Positions 17,988-29,400 of a DNA stretch of 40,275 bases are shown here, piece after piece (within the stretch, counting starts at the first letter, position 1; each line of letters opens with the position of its first letter). Under the pieces are notes generated by a model, which saw only the letters and a program-made list of their open reading frames with translations, was not told the DNA's origin and did no database searches. The stretch is taken from the NCBI GenBank assembly GCA_947625165.1, contig CANQNH010000004.1:1-40275 (forward strand), in the 5' to 3' direction. Made by a program: the position numbers and the translations under genes. The DNA is from an uncultured Clostridia bacterium (lineage in GTDB: Bacteria > Bacillota > Clostridia > Christensenellales > UBA1242).

Positions 17988-19070
17988 GTGAAAAAGAGCG
18001 AAGAAACAAACGAAAACATTGTTGAACGAGCGGTTGTTTTTTGTCCTATCGAGAAAAACGAGGACAAAGACTGCCAATTTGCCGAGATTGAGCGGCTGTG
18101 TTTTTCTGCAGGGCTTGAGGTGGTCAAAATTTTCAGTCAGGGGATTGACGCATTCAACAGGCGGACAATTATGGGCAAAGGCAAGGTGGAGGAGATAAAG
18201 TTGTTTCTTTCAGAAAATCCTTGCGACACACTTGTGATGGACTATCAACTCACTGGCTCGCAACTAAGGAATTTGTCGGAAGAACTTGGCGTCAAGGTGA
18301 TTGACAGAATTTTGCTTATCATCGACATTTTTGCGCTGAATGCAAAGTCAAGTGAAGGCAAAATTGAGGTGAAATTGGCACAAAATCGCTATCTTTTGAC
18401 GCGACTTTCGTCTTTGCAGGGCAGTTTTGGCAGATTTGGTGGCAAGGGTGCTGGGATGCGCGGACCCGGCGAAACAAAGATTGAACTTGACCGAAGAAAA
18501 CTTGAAAAAGAGATTGTTTCCTTGCAGGCGGAGATTGAAAAAATCAAAGCAAGCAGAAAACAAAATCGCATTTTGAGGCAGAAAAATGGCATCAAAAGTG
18601 TGGTGCTTGGGGGATATACAAATGCAGGCAAAAGTTCGCTTTTCAACCTTTTGACAAAAGAAAACATCTATGCAGATGACAAACTTTTTGCCACGCTTGA
18701 CACAACAAGCAGAAGGCTGTTTTTGGGTGATGGTAAGTTTTGTTTGTTGACTGACACGGTGGGGTTCATCAGCAAACTGCCACACGAACTTGTTGAAAGT
18801 TTTTCAGCAACCTTGGAAGAGGTTTCATCAGCGGATTTGATTTTGCATATTGTGGATGTTTCGGACAAGTTCTTCAACAAAAACATTGAAATCACCAACA
18901 AAATTCTTGATGATTTGGGGGCAACAAAAAACAGAATCGTTGTGCTTAACAAGTGTGATTTGCTGCAAAAACCGATTGAAATCAAAGAAAATCAAATTTT
19001 GTTTTCTGTCAAAAACAAAACCAATTTGGACAAATTGAAAGAGTTGATTGGGCAGTGTTTGGAAGACTAG
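17988..19070 (+). CDS. hflX: GTPase HflX
   Basis: 360 residues. HflX is a ribosome-binding GTPase that splits or rescues stalled ribosomes under stress. The N-terminal HflX domain is followed by the glycine-rich linker (GKGAGMRGPGETKIELDRR, about 151-169), a coiled helix, then the G domain: P-loop GYTNAGKSS at 209-217, DTVGF at 256-260, NKCD at 321-324 and a C-terminal SVKNKTNL as the G5 part. The P-loop has Ser-Ser where Ser-Thr is usual. The start is GTG 17988; it has no Shine-Dalgarno site, the -10 box ends only 6 bases before it, and no better start lies downstream within the conserved domain. A strong terminator follows. Confidence 0.94.
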   Translation: MKKSEETNENIVERAVVFCPIEKNEDKDCQFAEIERLCFSAGLEVVKIFSQGIDAFNRRTIMGKGKVEEIKLFLSENPCDTLVMDYQLTGSQLRNLSEELGVKVIDRILLIIDIFALNAKSSEGKIEVKLAQNRYLLTRLSSLQGSFGRFGGKGAGMRGPGETKIELDRRKLEKEIVSLQAEIEKIKASRKQNRILRQKNGIKSVVLGGYTNAGKSSLFNLLTKENIYADDKLFATLDTTSRRLFLGDGKFCLLTDTVGFISKLPHELVESFSATLEEVSSADLILHIVDVSDKFFNKNIEITNKILDDLGATKNRIVVLNKCDLLQKPIEIKENQILFSVKNKTNLDKLKELIGQCLED

Positions 19071-19078
19071 GAAAAAAC

Positions 19079-19108
19079 AAAAAACAGCATTTTTGCGCTG
19101 TTTTTTTT
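19079..19108 (+). terminator. hflX terminator
   Basis: AAAAAACAGC (19079-19088) pairs with GCTGTTTTTT (19097-19106), with a run of eight T from 19101. The 160 bases beyond, up to the next gene, hold nothing I recognise. Confidence 0.85.
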
Positions 19109-19270
19109 GTTAAATTTAAAGTTTTTTCAATAAATTTCAATCTTTTTTTGCGGGTTTAGGACAGAATTTTTTTTCTTTTTTCTGCCGATTTTTTATTTTT
19201 CTTAAAAATGAAATTGCAATTTTTTGGAGTGTTTTGCTTTTGTTACAACTCTTGTGATAAAGACTTGCGA

Positions 19271-19483
19271 TTACTTGAATTCTTTTAATTTTTTCACAAG
19301 GAAGTCAACGTCAACACCGTGAACGGCGGCTGCCTCTTCAACCGTTTCCATCTGGCTGACAGGGCAGGCAACGCAGTGCATTCCAAAGCCGAGAAAAACC
19401 TCTTCCAAATTTGGATTTTGCTTCAAAACCTCACCAATTGTCATTTCTTTTGTGATTTCTTTTGGCACAAATTTCTTTTTCAT
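19271..19483 (-). CDS. DUF1858 redox-disulfide domain protein
   Basis: 70 residues from ATG 19481-19483, which has GGAG close upstream on the minus strand; the open frame reaches 19639 but the extra part is low-complexity. The sequence is a complete DUF1858 domain (hybrid-cluster-protein-associated disulfide redox domain): TKEMTIGEVLKQNPNLEEVF, the C37-V-A-C40 pair in GFGMHCVACPVSQMETVEEAA, and the closing VDVDFLVKKLKEF. The two Cys probably form a redox-active pair or bind a cofactor. The family is typical of anaerobic Bacillota, but its exact role is not established. It is transcribed alone from the promoter at 19551-19579. Confidence 0.88.
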   Translation of the reverse strand: MKKKFVPKEITKEMTIGEVLKQNPNLEEVFLGFGMHCVACPVSQMETVEEAAAVHGVDVDFLVKKLKEFK

Positions 19484-19510
19484 ATTTTCTCTCCTTTTCA
19501 AATTTGAAAA

Positions 19511-19526
19511 GTGTGAATTTTCACAC
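19511..19526. promoter_or_regulatory. perfect palindrome in the DUF1858 leader
   Basis: GTGTGAA and TTCACAC are perfect 7-base arms two bases apart. The site lies about 20-35 bases inside the predicted minus-strand message. It resembles CRP/FNR or Rex sites, but the half-sites are two bases closer than those consensuses. Confidence 0.5.
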
Positions 19527-19550
19527 GAAAAGATTTCTTTTCTGCGAAAT

Positions 19551-19579
19551 ATTTTATCACAATTGCAGTTTTTTTTCAA
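19551..19579 (-). promoter_or_regulatory. DUF1858 promoter
   Basis: Read on the minus strand: TTGAAA (19579-19574), 17-base spacer, TAAAAT (19556-19551) in an extended TGTGATAAAAT. RNA would begin near 19544. Confidence 0.7.
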
Positions 19580-19713
19580 GGGAAAACGCTTATTTTTTCC
19601 TTTTTTCTTGCAAAAAATGTTGATTTTTGTCAAAAACATCCGAAAAGATGCTTTTTTTGTGCTTTACTTCAAATGTTGCTTCGGCGTTTCATAGAATAAA
19701 ACAAGGCGGTTTG

Positions 19714-20391
19714 ATGATGGAAAACATTTCAAAAATTGTCATTGAAAAAAATGAGGGCAGAAGAATTGGCTATGTCCTTAAATATGTGCTTGATTTTGAA
19801 ACAAAAACCAAAATGGGCTATTGTGTTGTTGATGATGAAACGGAAAATGAGTTTTTTCTTCAAAACAAAAACATTGTTGCAATCTCAGATGACTTTTTGT
19901 TGGTTGATGACATTTCGGCTTTGGAGGTGGTGTCGGATTTTGATGACGGGCTGCTTGGGAAAACAGTTGTTGACGAGAAAGGTTTTTGTTTTGGGGAGGT
20001 TGTGGACTGCGTTTTTGTTGGAAAAAGACTTTCAAAAATTGTGACAAATTGCTGTGAACTTCCTTGCAGAAGTATTAAAAAAATTGGAAAAGATTTTATT
20101 TTTGTTGGAGGAAAAAAGAAAAGACGCTCTTCCACATTCAATTTTTTGCGACAAAATGATGAGCGAGTTGTCAAGGTGCAAGAAGAGAAAGTTTTGACGG
20201 GACAGCAACTCAATCCTGAAAAAGTGAGGTTGTCATCGACATACTATGTTGGCCGAGTTGTTGACGAGGACATTATGGGGTATAACAACGAAATCATTGT
20301 TTTGAAAGGGGAGGTGGTGACGCCGGCGATTGTTGAAAAGGCAAAACGCCACAACAGGCTGAACCAGCTTTTCTTTGCGTTGAAAAAATGA
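19714..20391 (+). CDS. PRC-barrel domain protein
   Basis: 225 residues from ATG 19714 (a second ATG follows directly; AAGG/GCGG lies just upstream). The region LLGKTVVDEKGFCFGEVVDCVFVGKRLSKIVTN at about 92-124 is a clear PRC-barrel: GK.V.d..G...G.V.d. The N-terminal part (ISKIVIEKNEGRRIGYVLKYVLD) and the C-terminal part (YYVGRVVDEDIMGYNNEIIVLKGE) look like further barrel-type units. PRC-barrels bind RNA or proteins; Bacillota members of this kind (YlmC-like and relatives) are linked to sporulation or cell-surface regulation in some species, but no specific role can be given here. No clear promoter is visible. There is no signal peptide, so it is cytoplasmic. Confidence 0.75.
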   Translation: MMENISKIVIEKNEGRRIGYVLKYVLDFETKTKMGYCVVDDETENEFFLQNKNIVAISDDFLLVDDISALEVVSDFDDGLLGKTVVDEKGFCFGEVVDCVFVGKRLSKIVTNCCELPCRSIKKIGKDFIFVGGKKKRRSSTFNFLRQNDERVVKVQEEKVLTGQQLNPEKVRLSSTYYVGRVVDEDIMGYNNEIIVLKGEVVTPAIVEKAKRHNRLNQLFFALKK

Positions 20392-20780
20392 TGCAGTTGA
20401 TTGGTGAATGCTATCGATGAAATTTTGAGAAAAATGTTGAAAAAAAATAAAAAAACAAAAAACAAATAAAAAATATCAAAAAAATGCAGAAAAATGCGAA
20501 AAAAAACAAATTTTTGATATTTTTTTATTATTTTTCATAATTTTTTGCGATTTTTTAAAATGTTTTTTTGTGCAATTTTTGAATATTTTTTTGTGCATTT
20601 ATTTGCGCCTAAAACAAATGCGAAAAAACATTTTTGAATTTTTAAAATTTTTTCACTGTTTTCTGTGTTGGAAGTTGTTGTTTTTTTTCGAAAATAAATA
20701 AATTTATTTTTTTTGTTTTTTAATGATTTTATTTGTATTTTTGATGCAATTTGTTGTATCATAAACACAAGGGGAGAATT
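20392..20780. other. AT-rich spacer before the VirB4-like gene, with long hairpin
   Basis: 389 bases of almost pure A/T runs. A perfect 15-base stem (20468-20482 with 20511-20525) around a 28-base loop, ending in T6, could terminate the upstream gene. Near the right end, TTGTAT (20733-20738), 18 bases and TATCAT (20757-20762) form a weak promoter for the next gene. No RNA gene is recognised. Confidence 0.5.
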
Positions 20781-23468
20781 ATGGTCAGAGTTATTCCAAG
20801 AAAAACAAAGGTCAAATCAGAGTTCGTCCGTGGTGTCACTGGGCTTGACATCGTTCTGGGCATCATCTTTGGCGTTGTCGCCATAATTCTTTTTATGGCA
20901 AATTTTGAGGGGCACATCTGGATTGGCATCGCTTGGGTGATTGTCGCAGTTTCAATGTTCTTCAAATTTGCAGACGAAACAAGGTTCTATAACACACTCG
21001 TGTTCTTGCTTCGATATTCCGTCCAGAAAAAAAGATTTCGTAAATCTGACGACAAAAAGAAAAGCGACATCAAAGAGATGATTGCTTATGAGGGGATTTA
21101 TCAAGACAGGTTTATCAATTTTGGTCCATACTTTGCGCAAGTCATTGAAATTGAACCAATGTTCTTCACGCTGCTCACGGAATATTATCAAGACAATGTC
21201 ATCGAAAGTTTTGCAAATGCCATCAGGCGTTTGACCGGTGACCAAACTTGCTCCATCATCAAAATCTCCAAACCAATGATTTTGGACAGATATGTTCACA
21301 ACGAAAACGCAAAATATGAAGTGCTGTATGATATGCAATACGACGGGCAAATCACTCAGGACGAAATTGATGCGCGCTCACCAATTTTTGAAGAAAGAGT
21401 GTCGCTCTATGAGTTTATGAACAGACAGTCAAAAATCTTCAAGGACCACTTCTATCTTGTTGTGTATGACAAAGACCGCGAAGTTTTGGACAACACCACC
21501 TCCGGAATGATAAGCGCGATGGCATCTTCGCTCAACCCAATTTCATCGCATCTTGTCACAGGGAACGACCTTGTTGTTTTCCTCAGGGCAAACCTTGGCA
21601 AAAACTTTGATGAGCGTGATTTGGAAGTGTTGCCAATCACACAGCACATTGATTGGGCAACGCCAGACAAAATCAAATTCAATATTGCGCGCTATTTCAT
21701 TGGCAAAGAGTGCTATCGTTGCTTTAACTTGACCGACTATCCTTTGCAGGTTGGCAACGCTTGGGGTGCACAGTTCTTCCTTTTGGACAGAACGCGAACG
21801 GTTATGAAATTCAACCCAATTCCAAAGTTTGAATCAGAAAAACAGATTGACCGCGCCATTATGGAAATGGAAGCAAAACTTTATAAGGCGGGCAGAAGTT
21901 CCACTCAAATTGAACTTCAAACTCACGTTGAGACTTTGCGCGGGCTTTTGATGAACCTTAAAAACAACAACCAACAACTTTTCAATGTGAACACATACAT
22001 AGTCTGCGAAGACGCCGCCAAAAAAGATGTGCGCGCGATGCTCAAACAACAGGGGTTTAAATATAGCGAACTTTTCTCGCGCCAAATTGATGGTTTCATT
22101 TCGTCAAACATTTCGCGCCGTGATGCTGTGAAAAACTCTTTGCGAGGCATTCCAACATCAACTTTGGCTGCAACATTCCCATTCATTTCAAACGCTTTGC
22201 AAGACCCAAATGGGATCTATCTTGGTGACAACGAATATCCTGTGTTTGTTGACTTTTTCAAGCGTGACCGCGAAAGAGTTAACTCCAATATGATGATTAT
22301 CGGAAAGTCCGGCTCTGGAAAGAGTTATGCCACAAAAACACTTTTGACAAACCTCTCTGCCGACAACTGCAAAATCTTCATTTTGGACCCGGAAAACGAA
22401 TATCAAGACCTGACAATCAACTTGAAAGGCAAGTTTATTGATGTCGGCTCGTCCTTGCACGGCATCATCAATCCTTTCCACGTGATTTCCTCTTTGGAGG
22501 CAAGTGAGGACGAAGATGAAGAAGAGGAGCAATATGACGACTTTGGCAGGCTTATCGTCAAAGAGAAAAAGGAAAAGTTGGCGGACGATTCTTTCCCACA
22601 GCACTTGCAGTTTTTGGAGCAGTTTTTCCGTGTGATTTTGGAGGGCATCAATCCGGATGCGTTTGAGGTGCTCAACTCGCTTATTATAGATATGTATAAA
22701 GAGTTTCACATTGATGCCAAGTCAAATCTTGCCAAACTGAAACCAACCGACTATCCAACCTTTGACGCACTTTATGACCTTATTTTGCGAAGAATTAAGG
22801 AAGCAAAAGACGAATTTTCGCTGAAAAACCTTATGACAGTTGAAACATACATCAAAAAGTTTGCTTCGGGCGGGCGTAACAGCGCACTTTGGAATGGCCC
22901 AACATCCATCGAAACAAATGAAAACTTTGTCACTTTCAACTTTCAATCGTTGGTTGCAGGAAACAACCCTCAAATCACCAATGCTCAGATGCTTTTGGTG
23001 TTCAGATATTTGAACAACGAAATCATCAATAACAAAGATTTCAACAAAAAATATCGAAAAAACAGAAAAATTATTGTTGCGGTCGATGAGGCGCACATCT
23101 TCATCAACCCGAAATATCCAATCGCGTTGGACTTTATGGCTCAAATGGCAAAGCGTATCAGAAAATATGGCGGAATGCAGATTGTCATCACGCAGAACAT
23201 TTCCGACTTTGTGGGCAGTGATGAAATCAAACGACAGTCAACTGCCGTCATCAACGCGTGCCAATATTCGCTCATTTTTTCGCTTGCTCCAAGCGATATG
23301 AACGACCTTGTGGACCTTTATTCCAAATCGGGCGGCATCAACGAGGAGGAGCAAAACTCAATCGTCACCGCCAGTGTTGGACAGGCCTTCTTAATCACCG
23401 GCCCAACTTCAAGAACAACAGTGCAAATCATTGCACAAGACTATGTCAAACGGCTCTTCGGAGAGTGA
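20781..23468 (+). CDS. PrgI/VirB4-like type IV secretion ATPase
   Basis: 895 residues from ATG 20781 (GGGGAG at 20771-20776). Residues 1-90 resemble the PrgI/VirB3 membrane component: VIPRKTKVKSEFVRG, two membrane segments (IVLGIIFGVVAIILFMANF; IWIGIAWVIVAVSMFF), then LLRYSVQKKRF. The rest is a VirB4/TraC-type ATPase: Walker A GKSGSGKS at 508-515, Walker B IIVAVDEAH with D769-E770, and motif ITQN before the C-terminal FSLAPSDMNDL...GQAFLITGP. An acidic run (SEDEDEEEEQYDD, about 574-586) sits between them. It is likely a hexameric motor at the inner face of a secretion channel. No other conjugation or secretion gene is in the window; the giant lipoprotein gene follows after 16 bases and is surely co-transcribed. 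Confidence 0.88.
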   Translation: MVRVIPRKTKVKSEFVRGVTGLDIVLGIIFGVVAIILFMANFEGHIWIGIAWVIVAVSMFFKFADETRFYNTLVFLLRYSVQKKRFRKSDDKKKSDIKEMIAYEGIYQDRFINFGPYFAQVIEIEPMFFTLLTEYYQDNVIESFANAIRRLTGDQTCSIIKISKPMILDRYVHNENAKYEVLYDMQYDGQITQDEIDARSPIFEERVSLYEFMNRQSKIFKDHFYLVVYDKDREVLDNTTSGMISAMASSLNPISSHLVTGNDLVVFLRANLGKNFDERDLEVLPITQHIDWATPDKIKFNIARYFIGKECYRCFNLTDYPLQVGNAWGAQFFLLDRTRTVMKFNPIPKFESEKQIDRAIMEMEAKLYKAGRSSTQIELQTHVETLRGLLMNLKNNNQQLFNVNTYIVCEDAAKKDVRAMLKQQGFKYSELFSRQIDGFISSNISRRDAVKNSLRGIPTSTLAATFPFISNALQDPNGIYLGDNEYPVFVDFFKRDRERVNSNMMIIGKSGSGKSYATKTLLTNLSADNCKIFILDPENEYQDLTINLKGKFIDVGSSLHGIINPFHVISSLEASEDEDEEEEQYDDFGRLIVKEKKEKLADDSFPQHLQFLEQFFRVILEGINPDAFEVLNSLIIDMYKEFHIDAKSNLAKLKPTDYPTFDALYDLILRRIKEAKDEFSLKNLMTVETYIKKFASGGRNSALWNGPTSIETNENFVTFNFQSLVAGNNPQITNAQMLLVFRYLNNEIINNKDFNKKYRKNRKIIVAVDEAHIFINPKYPIALDFMAQMAKRIRKYGGMQIVITQNISDFVGSDEIKRQSTAVINACQYSLIFSLAPSDMNDLVDLYSKSGGINEEEQNSIVTASVGQAFLITGPTSRTTVQIIAQDYVKRLFGE

Positions 23469-23484
23469 CAACAAAGGAAGGAAT

Positions 23485-26400
23485 ATGGCAAAAACCTTGC
23501 GAAGAATTCTTATTGCAATTTGTGGCGCTTTCGCTCTGCTTGTTGGAGGTGCGTTTTTCGTTGGGTGTGGTGAGGACTACAGCAAAATCAACCTTGTCAC
23601 AGATGTTTCTTCAATAAACTTGGAAATCGGGGAAAGTCGAAACATTTATGTCACTTTTGAAAACTATCAAAATGGTTTCAACACGCAACTGACAACAAGT
23701 TCTGGACTTGATGAGGCAGTTTTTGCAATCACATCGCAAAAAGTTGTTTCAAACAACCGGGTTCAAATCACAATCACTGGTGTTGACGGCGGGAAAGACG
23801 AACTGATAATCACATCTTGGGACACAAAGAAAAAATGCACTGTGAACATCTTTGTCAACAAATATTCTTCTGTTTTGTCGCAGAACGAAAGGACTTTCTA
23901 TGTTTCAAACACAACATCTCTTTTGCCAGACGCGAACAATTTCATATTTTCACCAAACACGCAAAATTATGATATGACCTATTATTATATGGAAAATTCT
24001 GATGCTTCATTGAATTTCGCAACCTCAAGACTTGAGACTGTTGAGGCTGTGGAAGGCGATGAAACAGAATTTCTGGGCAACTTTGTTTGGAGTTCTCAAC
24101 AGCGACAAATTTCTCTTCGAAAATTTGACGAAATCAAACTTGTCAAGCAGCCTGATGGCAGAGATATGCTGGAGATTTATCTTGACGGGCAGTTGCTTCT
24201 TCCACCATTTCTTCCAACAGGCAAGAGTTTTCAAATGTTGTCAACCTATGACCACTCTTTTGAGGTTGATGAGGACAGAAAACTGTTCTGCGTTTCGCCG
24301 GTCTATGTGATGCCAGACATTCAAGTTGAGATAAGCGGGGGATACTATTATATTGACAACTCAGGGGAGCGTCATCTGCTTTTGGAAGATTTGCCGCTGA
24401 GCGACAAGAATGAGATTGGACCAATTATGATTGTTCCAAACAATCTTGAACGCACGGACTTTGTCTTGAAAGTTGTTATGAACCAAAATGACAATTTTCA
24501 AATTGAATTTGGAAACTTCATTCAATCACTTGAAAACATTGTTGACATCAGCATTTTCAATCCGCCAGATGATATGGATTTGGAAAAAGCCGACAACATC
24601 TTGTATATCAAAATTTCACAAAATGCCAAGACAAGTGCGCAAATGAATTTCAGTTTTGACATTTCCTATGACCAAGCGCAAGGCATTGAGGATGCAAGCG
24701 TTTCCAAAACTGTCACTTGCAACATTGTCACAAAAGTTGCGCCAAATGACATCACGGTGAATGGACTTCTTGGCGATGTCAAATTTATGGTGTATAACTA
24801 CAGCCAAACAGGATACGGCGAAGAGGCGCTGTATCTTGATGTCATTTCGGGCTTTGCAACCTCGCCAGATTTTGAGGGGTTGTTTTTCCGCTATGACGAA
24901 AACTTTTTGAAAATAAACCACAAAAACAAAGAGGTCAGGTCAGGCGTTTTGCAAAAACTTGACCTGGATGACCTCAACACTCCGTTTATGGTTCAGGGCG
25001 TTTGGGATGCTGATGAAAGAAAGGATGTTGAACTTGAAATCTATGTTGTCAGCGATGTCCTTCAAAATGACGACAGTGAGGAGTTTGAAGGGAAACAACT
25101 TCGCCGAACAGGAAAGGTGACTTTTGATGTTGTTGGCGGCGCACACAACTTGTTGCTTGAAGGCAAAAACGAGTTTTATGTTGATTTTGACGCCGGCACA
25201 AAGCAGTTTTTCACATATGTTTTTGCGGACAGCGAGTTTAAGAGTGTGAATGTGAAACACTCTGGCAGCGATGTTGTTGACATTAAACTTGACACTTTGC
25301 AAATTTATGACCACGAGGAAGGCACGACAAAATATTATCTTCGACTTTTGGTCACTCCAAAAGCAATCGGGGATGGATTTTACAAACTTCAACTTGACAA
25401 CGGAACGGAAATGGCTGATGAACTTCATTTTTACTGCCTTAAAACGCTGACAGAAAAGTCCATAACCTTTCAACTTTCTCCAAGTGACAACGAAAATGTG
25501 ACCAATCCGCCAGATTATTCCAAAACGGAAGATGTTGAAACACTTAGCAATGTTTTGAATTTGGAAATTCTCAACAAATCTGACGAGGGCGGCAGCGAGG
25601 CATTTGTTGACATCTATGCCAATGTCAATGAAATAAACGGAATTGAACCAACACTGCAAGAGGGCAGTGAGGGTGTTTTGGCAAAACCAACCTTTTTTGA
25701 TGGCAGACTGAGGCTGAGAACAATTGCCAATGGCGAAGCAACCGTTTTGATAACTTTGCGAGGCGTTCAAATCAGTGGGGCGGTTGGCGAAGAGTTTGTC
25801 AAACAAGACAAGGTAATTTTGCTGTATGTCAATGTGATTTCATATTCACTTGTTGACGACTTTTTCCTTATGAATGGCGGTGACTATGCTTTGGTCAACA
25901 ATGTCTATTATGGCAGCGACAGAATTCCGTTTGACGACAAGCAGGTCAAACTTTCGGCAAGGGTTGCTCCGGAGAGTGCGTTTGCTTTCTTGCAATATTC
26001 TTTCAAAGCAGAGGCGGTTAAAGAGTTTTTTGAAAACTCCGTCAGCGCCGGAAGTTTCTTCACATATGAAATCCCAACAGGGCGACAATTTGAGCAATTT
26101 GTTTCATCTCAAATCGTTGCAAAATCATTTCAAAAAGAGTTCATCTATTTCACCGCGATGAGACTGGGTGACACACTTGGCGTTTCAACATCAATCTATG
26201 TTGACATCACCAAAGGCGATATGCAAAAACAGGTGTTGCTTGAGTTTTCAAACGGAATTATGTTCTATCCAGAAGACGAAATTGTTTTTGAGGACGAATT
26301 TGGGCAAACCTACACCGCAACTTTCACCGACAAAACCTATTGGGTGGACAGCTATGGCACGTTCAACCTTGACACTCTGACATATCAAGACAGAAGAAAC

Positions 26401-29400
26401 AGTGCCTATCAAATTGTTTTAAGTTCAAACATAAGCCAAAGAAACCAAACAAAAAGATATGATGCAAGAATTTCATCCATTGAATATCAGCGTGTGGAAT
26501 ATATTTCGCTTGTTTCCGCTCAGACAAACATTGATTTTTCGGATGGAAAATTGACACAGCCAATCGGGGTGTCGCTCTATCCACCATTTGCAACAAACAC
26601 GGGGATTAATGTCCAATTTGTGACCACCAATGGCAACCCATATGACGGCAATGTCAACGAGGGCAACCCATACGGCATCAAAATGGTTGAACCAAAATGG
26701 GATGAAAAAGACAACGGAACTGGAATTTACACGATTGACCTTTCTTGCCAAAATTTCTATGACCAAGTTGTCAGCAAAGGCGAGGTCAAAGATGGCACAA
26801 AACTGACAGGACTGCTTTACATCTATCCAAAAGAGTGGGCGGACGACTATAGTTCCATTCCGGCTGACTTGCAGCCAGTCATTTTGCAGGTGCAATATCG
26901 AAACGGCACGAGAGAAAACCCGTATCTGATTGAAACATATCAAGACGTGCTGAACATAAACAATGAGGCAAGCCTTAAGAGCCACTATGAAATCAGAACA
27001 ACCATTGATATGCACAATGCAAAATTTGACCGCCCAATTGGCATCTTGGGGGATGGCGGCAACACGACAGTGGTTGAGTTTTCTGGCTCAATTGTTGGAA
27101 CAACCTCTCAGGCATCAATCATCAATCTTGACATCAACAACAGCAACTTCACAAAGGTTGTTGATGGGGTTTTATACAGCGGACTTTTTGCCAAAATCAA
27201 ATCGGCGGACTTTGCTGAAATTCTGCAAGATGATGCTGGGCACAGAACTGTTGAGGACGCCGACACTTTGTTCAACAATTTCACAATTTCTGGCACTTTT
27301 GATTTGGATTTGACCGAACTTGACCACACCAATGCTTATGTTGGACTTTTGTGTGGCATTTCTGCTGGAAAAATTTTGAATGTTGCTGTCAACATTGAAG
27401 CAAATTCACAAATTTTGGTTAAAGATGGCACAACACTTCATTTTGGCGGGATGAGCGGTGTGAACTTCGGAGCGATTGTGCAAGATTTTGGGCAATATTT
27501 TGCCAGCGAAGATGACGAAAGCGAACAAAAATTTGTTGGTCAAAACACCAAAAATGTGGCATATTTCCTTGGCACAAATGACCATCCAATGAAAATCGTT
27601 GGCGGTCAGAATGTGTATGCCGGAGGAGTTGTTGGAGCAAACAGCGGTGTGATTGTGCGAAGAGAAATCCCTGACGGAATGAGGATTTATGGCTATGGGA
27701 AATACACCGCATATGCGCAACTTGAAATCACCAATGCACAAAATGTGAGTGCAGGCGGCGTTGCGGGTGTGACGGCTTACGCAGATGGTTCTTCTGTGCC
27801 GTATGCCAGCGACTTTTTTGCGGATGTTGAGCAGGTTGACAAAGGCATTGTGATGAAAAACTTGCTTGTTGGCGGCGAGGTGAATGCCCTGACGGTTGAA
27901 AACTCAAATGTTGGCGGATTGGTTGGAACTTTGGACACTCACAACACCTCCTCAATCAACATTGAGAAAAACACATCCCGAACTTTTGTTCGAGGAAAAT
28001 TTGTTGGCGGTCTTGTGGGCGTTGACAATTGGAAATCGACCTATGACAGTTCAAAGGTTGTTCATTTTTCTTCCACAAACAGTCTGGAAAGCGTTGATGA
28101 CGGAAGAAGTCCGTTCTATGCCGCACAAGTCATCAGCACAAATCAAAAGTTTGACAGTGATTTGTCTTCAAACAAAAACATTATGATTGGAAAAACCTCT
28201 TTGGAATATGTTGACGAAAAGGGCGTTTCTTCTGAATTTTCAGTGGCAACCTACAACGCGCGCAATCATCTTGACAAGCCAACTTCGCCTGTCACACCAA
28301 CAAACGCTTCAACGGAAGGATATTATGGAGATTTCATCTGCGTCACAAGGAGCGGACAAGACTATTCAATCGGCACAGCAAAGTTTTTTGACTATCGTTC
28401 CTCAAGCATAGACTTTGGCGCAAGTCAATTTGAAATGCCACTTAAAAACGCAGGCGCACCTGTGGGCATTCCAAGAGTGTTCTTTGCATTCTTGTTTGAT
28501 GTCAACTCCACACTTGGCGGCGAGAGGGCAAGTTTGGAAGATGTTGCCGACTTGAACATTATCAGTCCAACACAAGATGACCTCTATCCTTTTGTTTTGA
28601 ACAGCGAGGACATCACAATCAATTCTGAAACATCCAATTTGGGCATTGACCTTGCCGGCAATTTGACTATGCGACAGACCGGAATTGCAACTGTGCGTGT
28701 CACATCAATTCTCAACACTGTCCAATCGCAAACAATTTATCTGTGGATTGTCAACTATTTCAATCGAAATGTTTCATCAATTTTCTACACCACTCTTGAC
28801 GCAGATGGTGTTCCAAAAACAGATGGTGGCTTAACACATATCTATGGAAACTCATATTCACATCTATATCTTCGTCCGTCCTATCAATTGGACAGCACAA
28901 CCATCAATGGCGACAGAGTTGTGATTTCAAGCGATGGAGTTGTTTCGTTTCAGGGTGTGGCATACAACATTGTCAGAAACACACAACTTGGCATTTCAAA
29001 AGAGCAGGATGCCAATGTGAAAGATGCAAATGGTGGGGCTGTTGTCGGTGGCGATGGCTTGAATGTGCCTGCTTTCTCAAATGCACAAATAAGACAGCAA
29101 ACCATAAGTTTCTATAAGAAAAACGATGCGCAGGAAGGCTACACTGACCACTATACGCTTGTTCCTGTGCTTGAACAAACAATTGCATTTGAAGGAAGGG
29201 AATATACATATCTCTTTGAGTTGACTTCTTCAAAAATAAGTTTGGATGTCAGATATCACGAAACGGCAACCAATATTTCGGTTGGCGACAAGCCTATTTC
29301 GTTCTCAACAAATGGCGCTTTCGATGACATTGTGACCATTGAAAGCACAAGAGATGAAGAACTGCTTTTCTATGACATCCTTGGTCCAAACAGAAGGTCA

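Noticed and set aside
19511-19526. Standard Rex or CRP site
   Set aside because: The half-sites are separated by four bases rather than six, so the palindrome is reported without naming a regulator.
19627-19713. N-terminal extension of the PRC-barrel protein
   Set aside because: Low-complexity sequence without a ribosome site; ATG 19714 gives the expected start of the barrel region.
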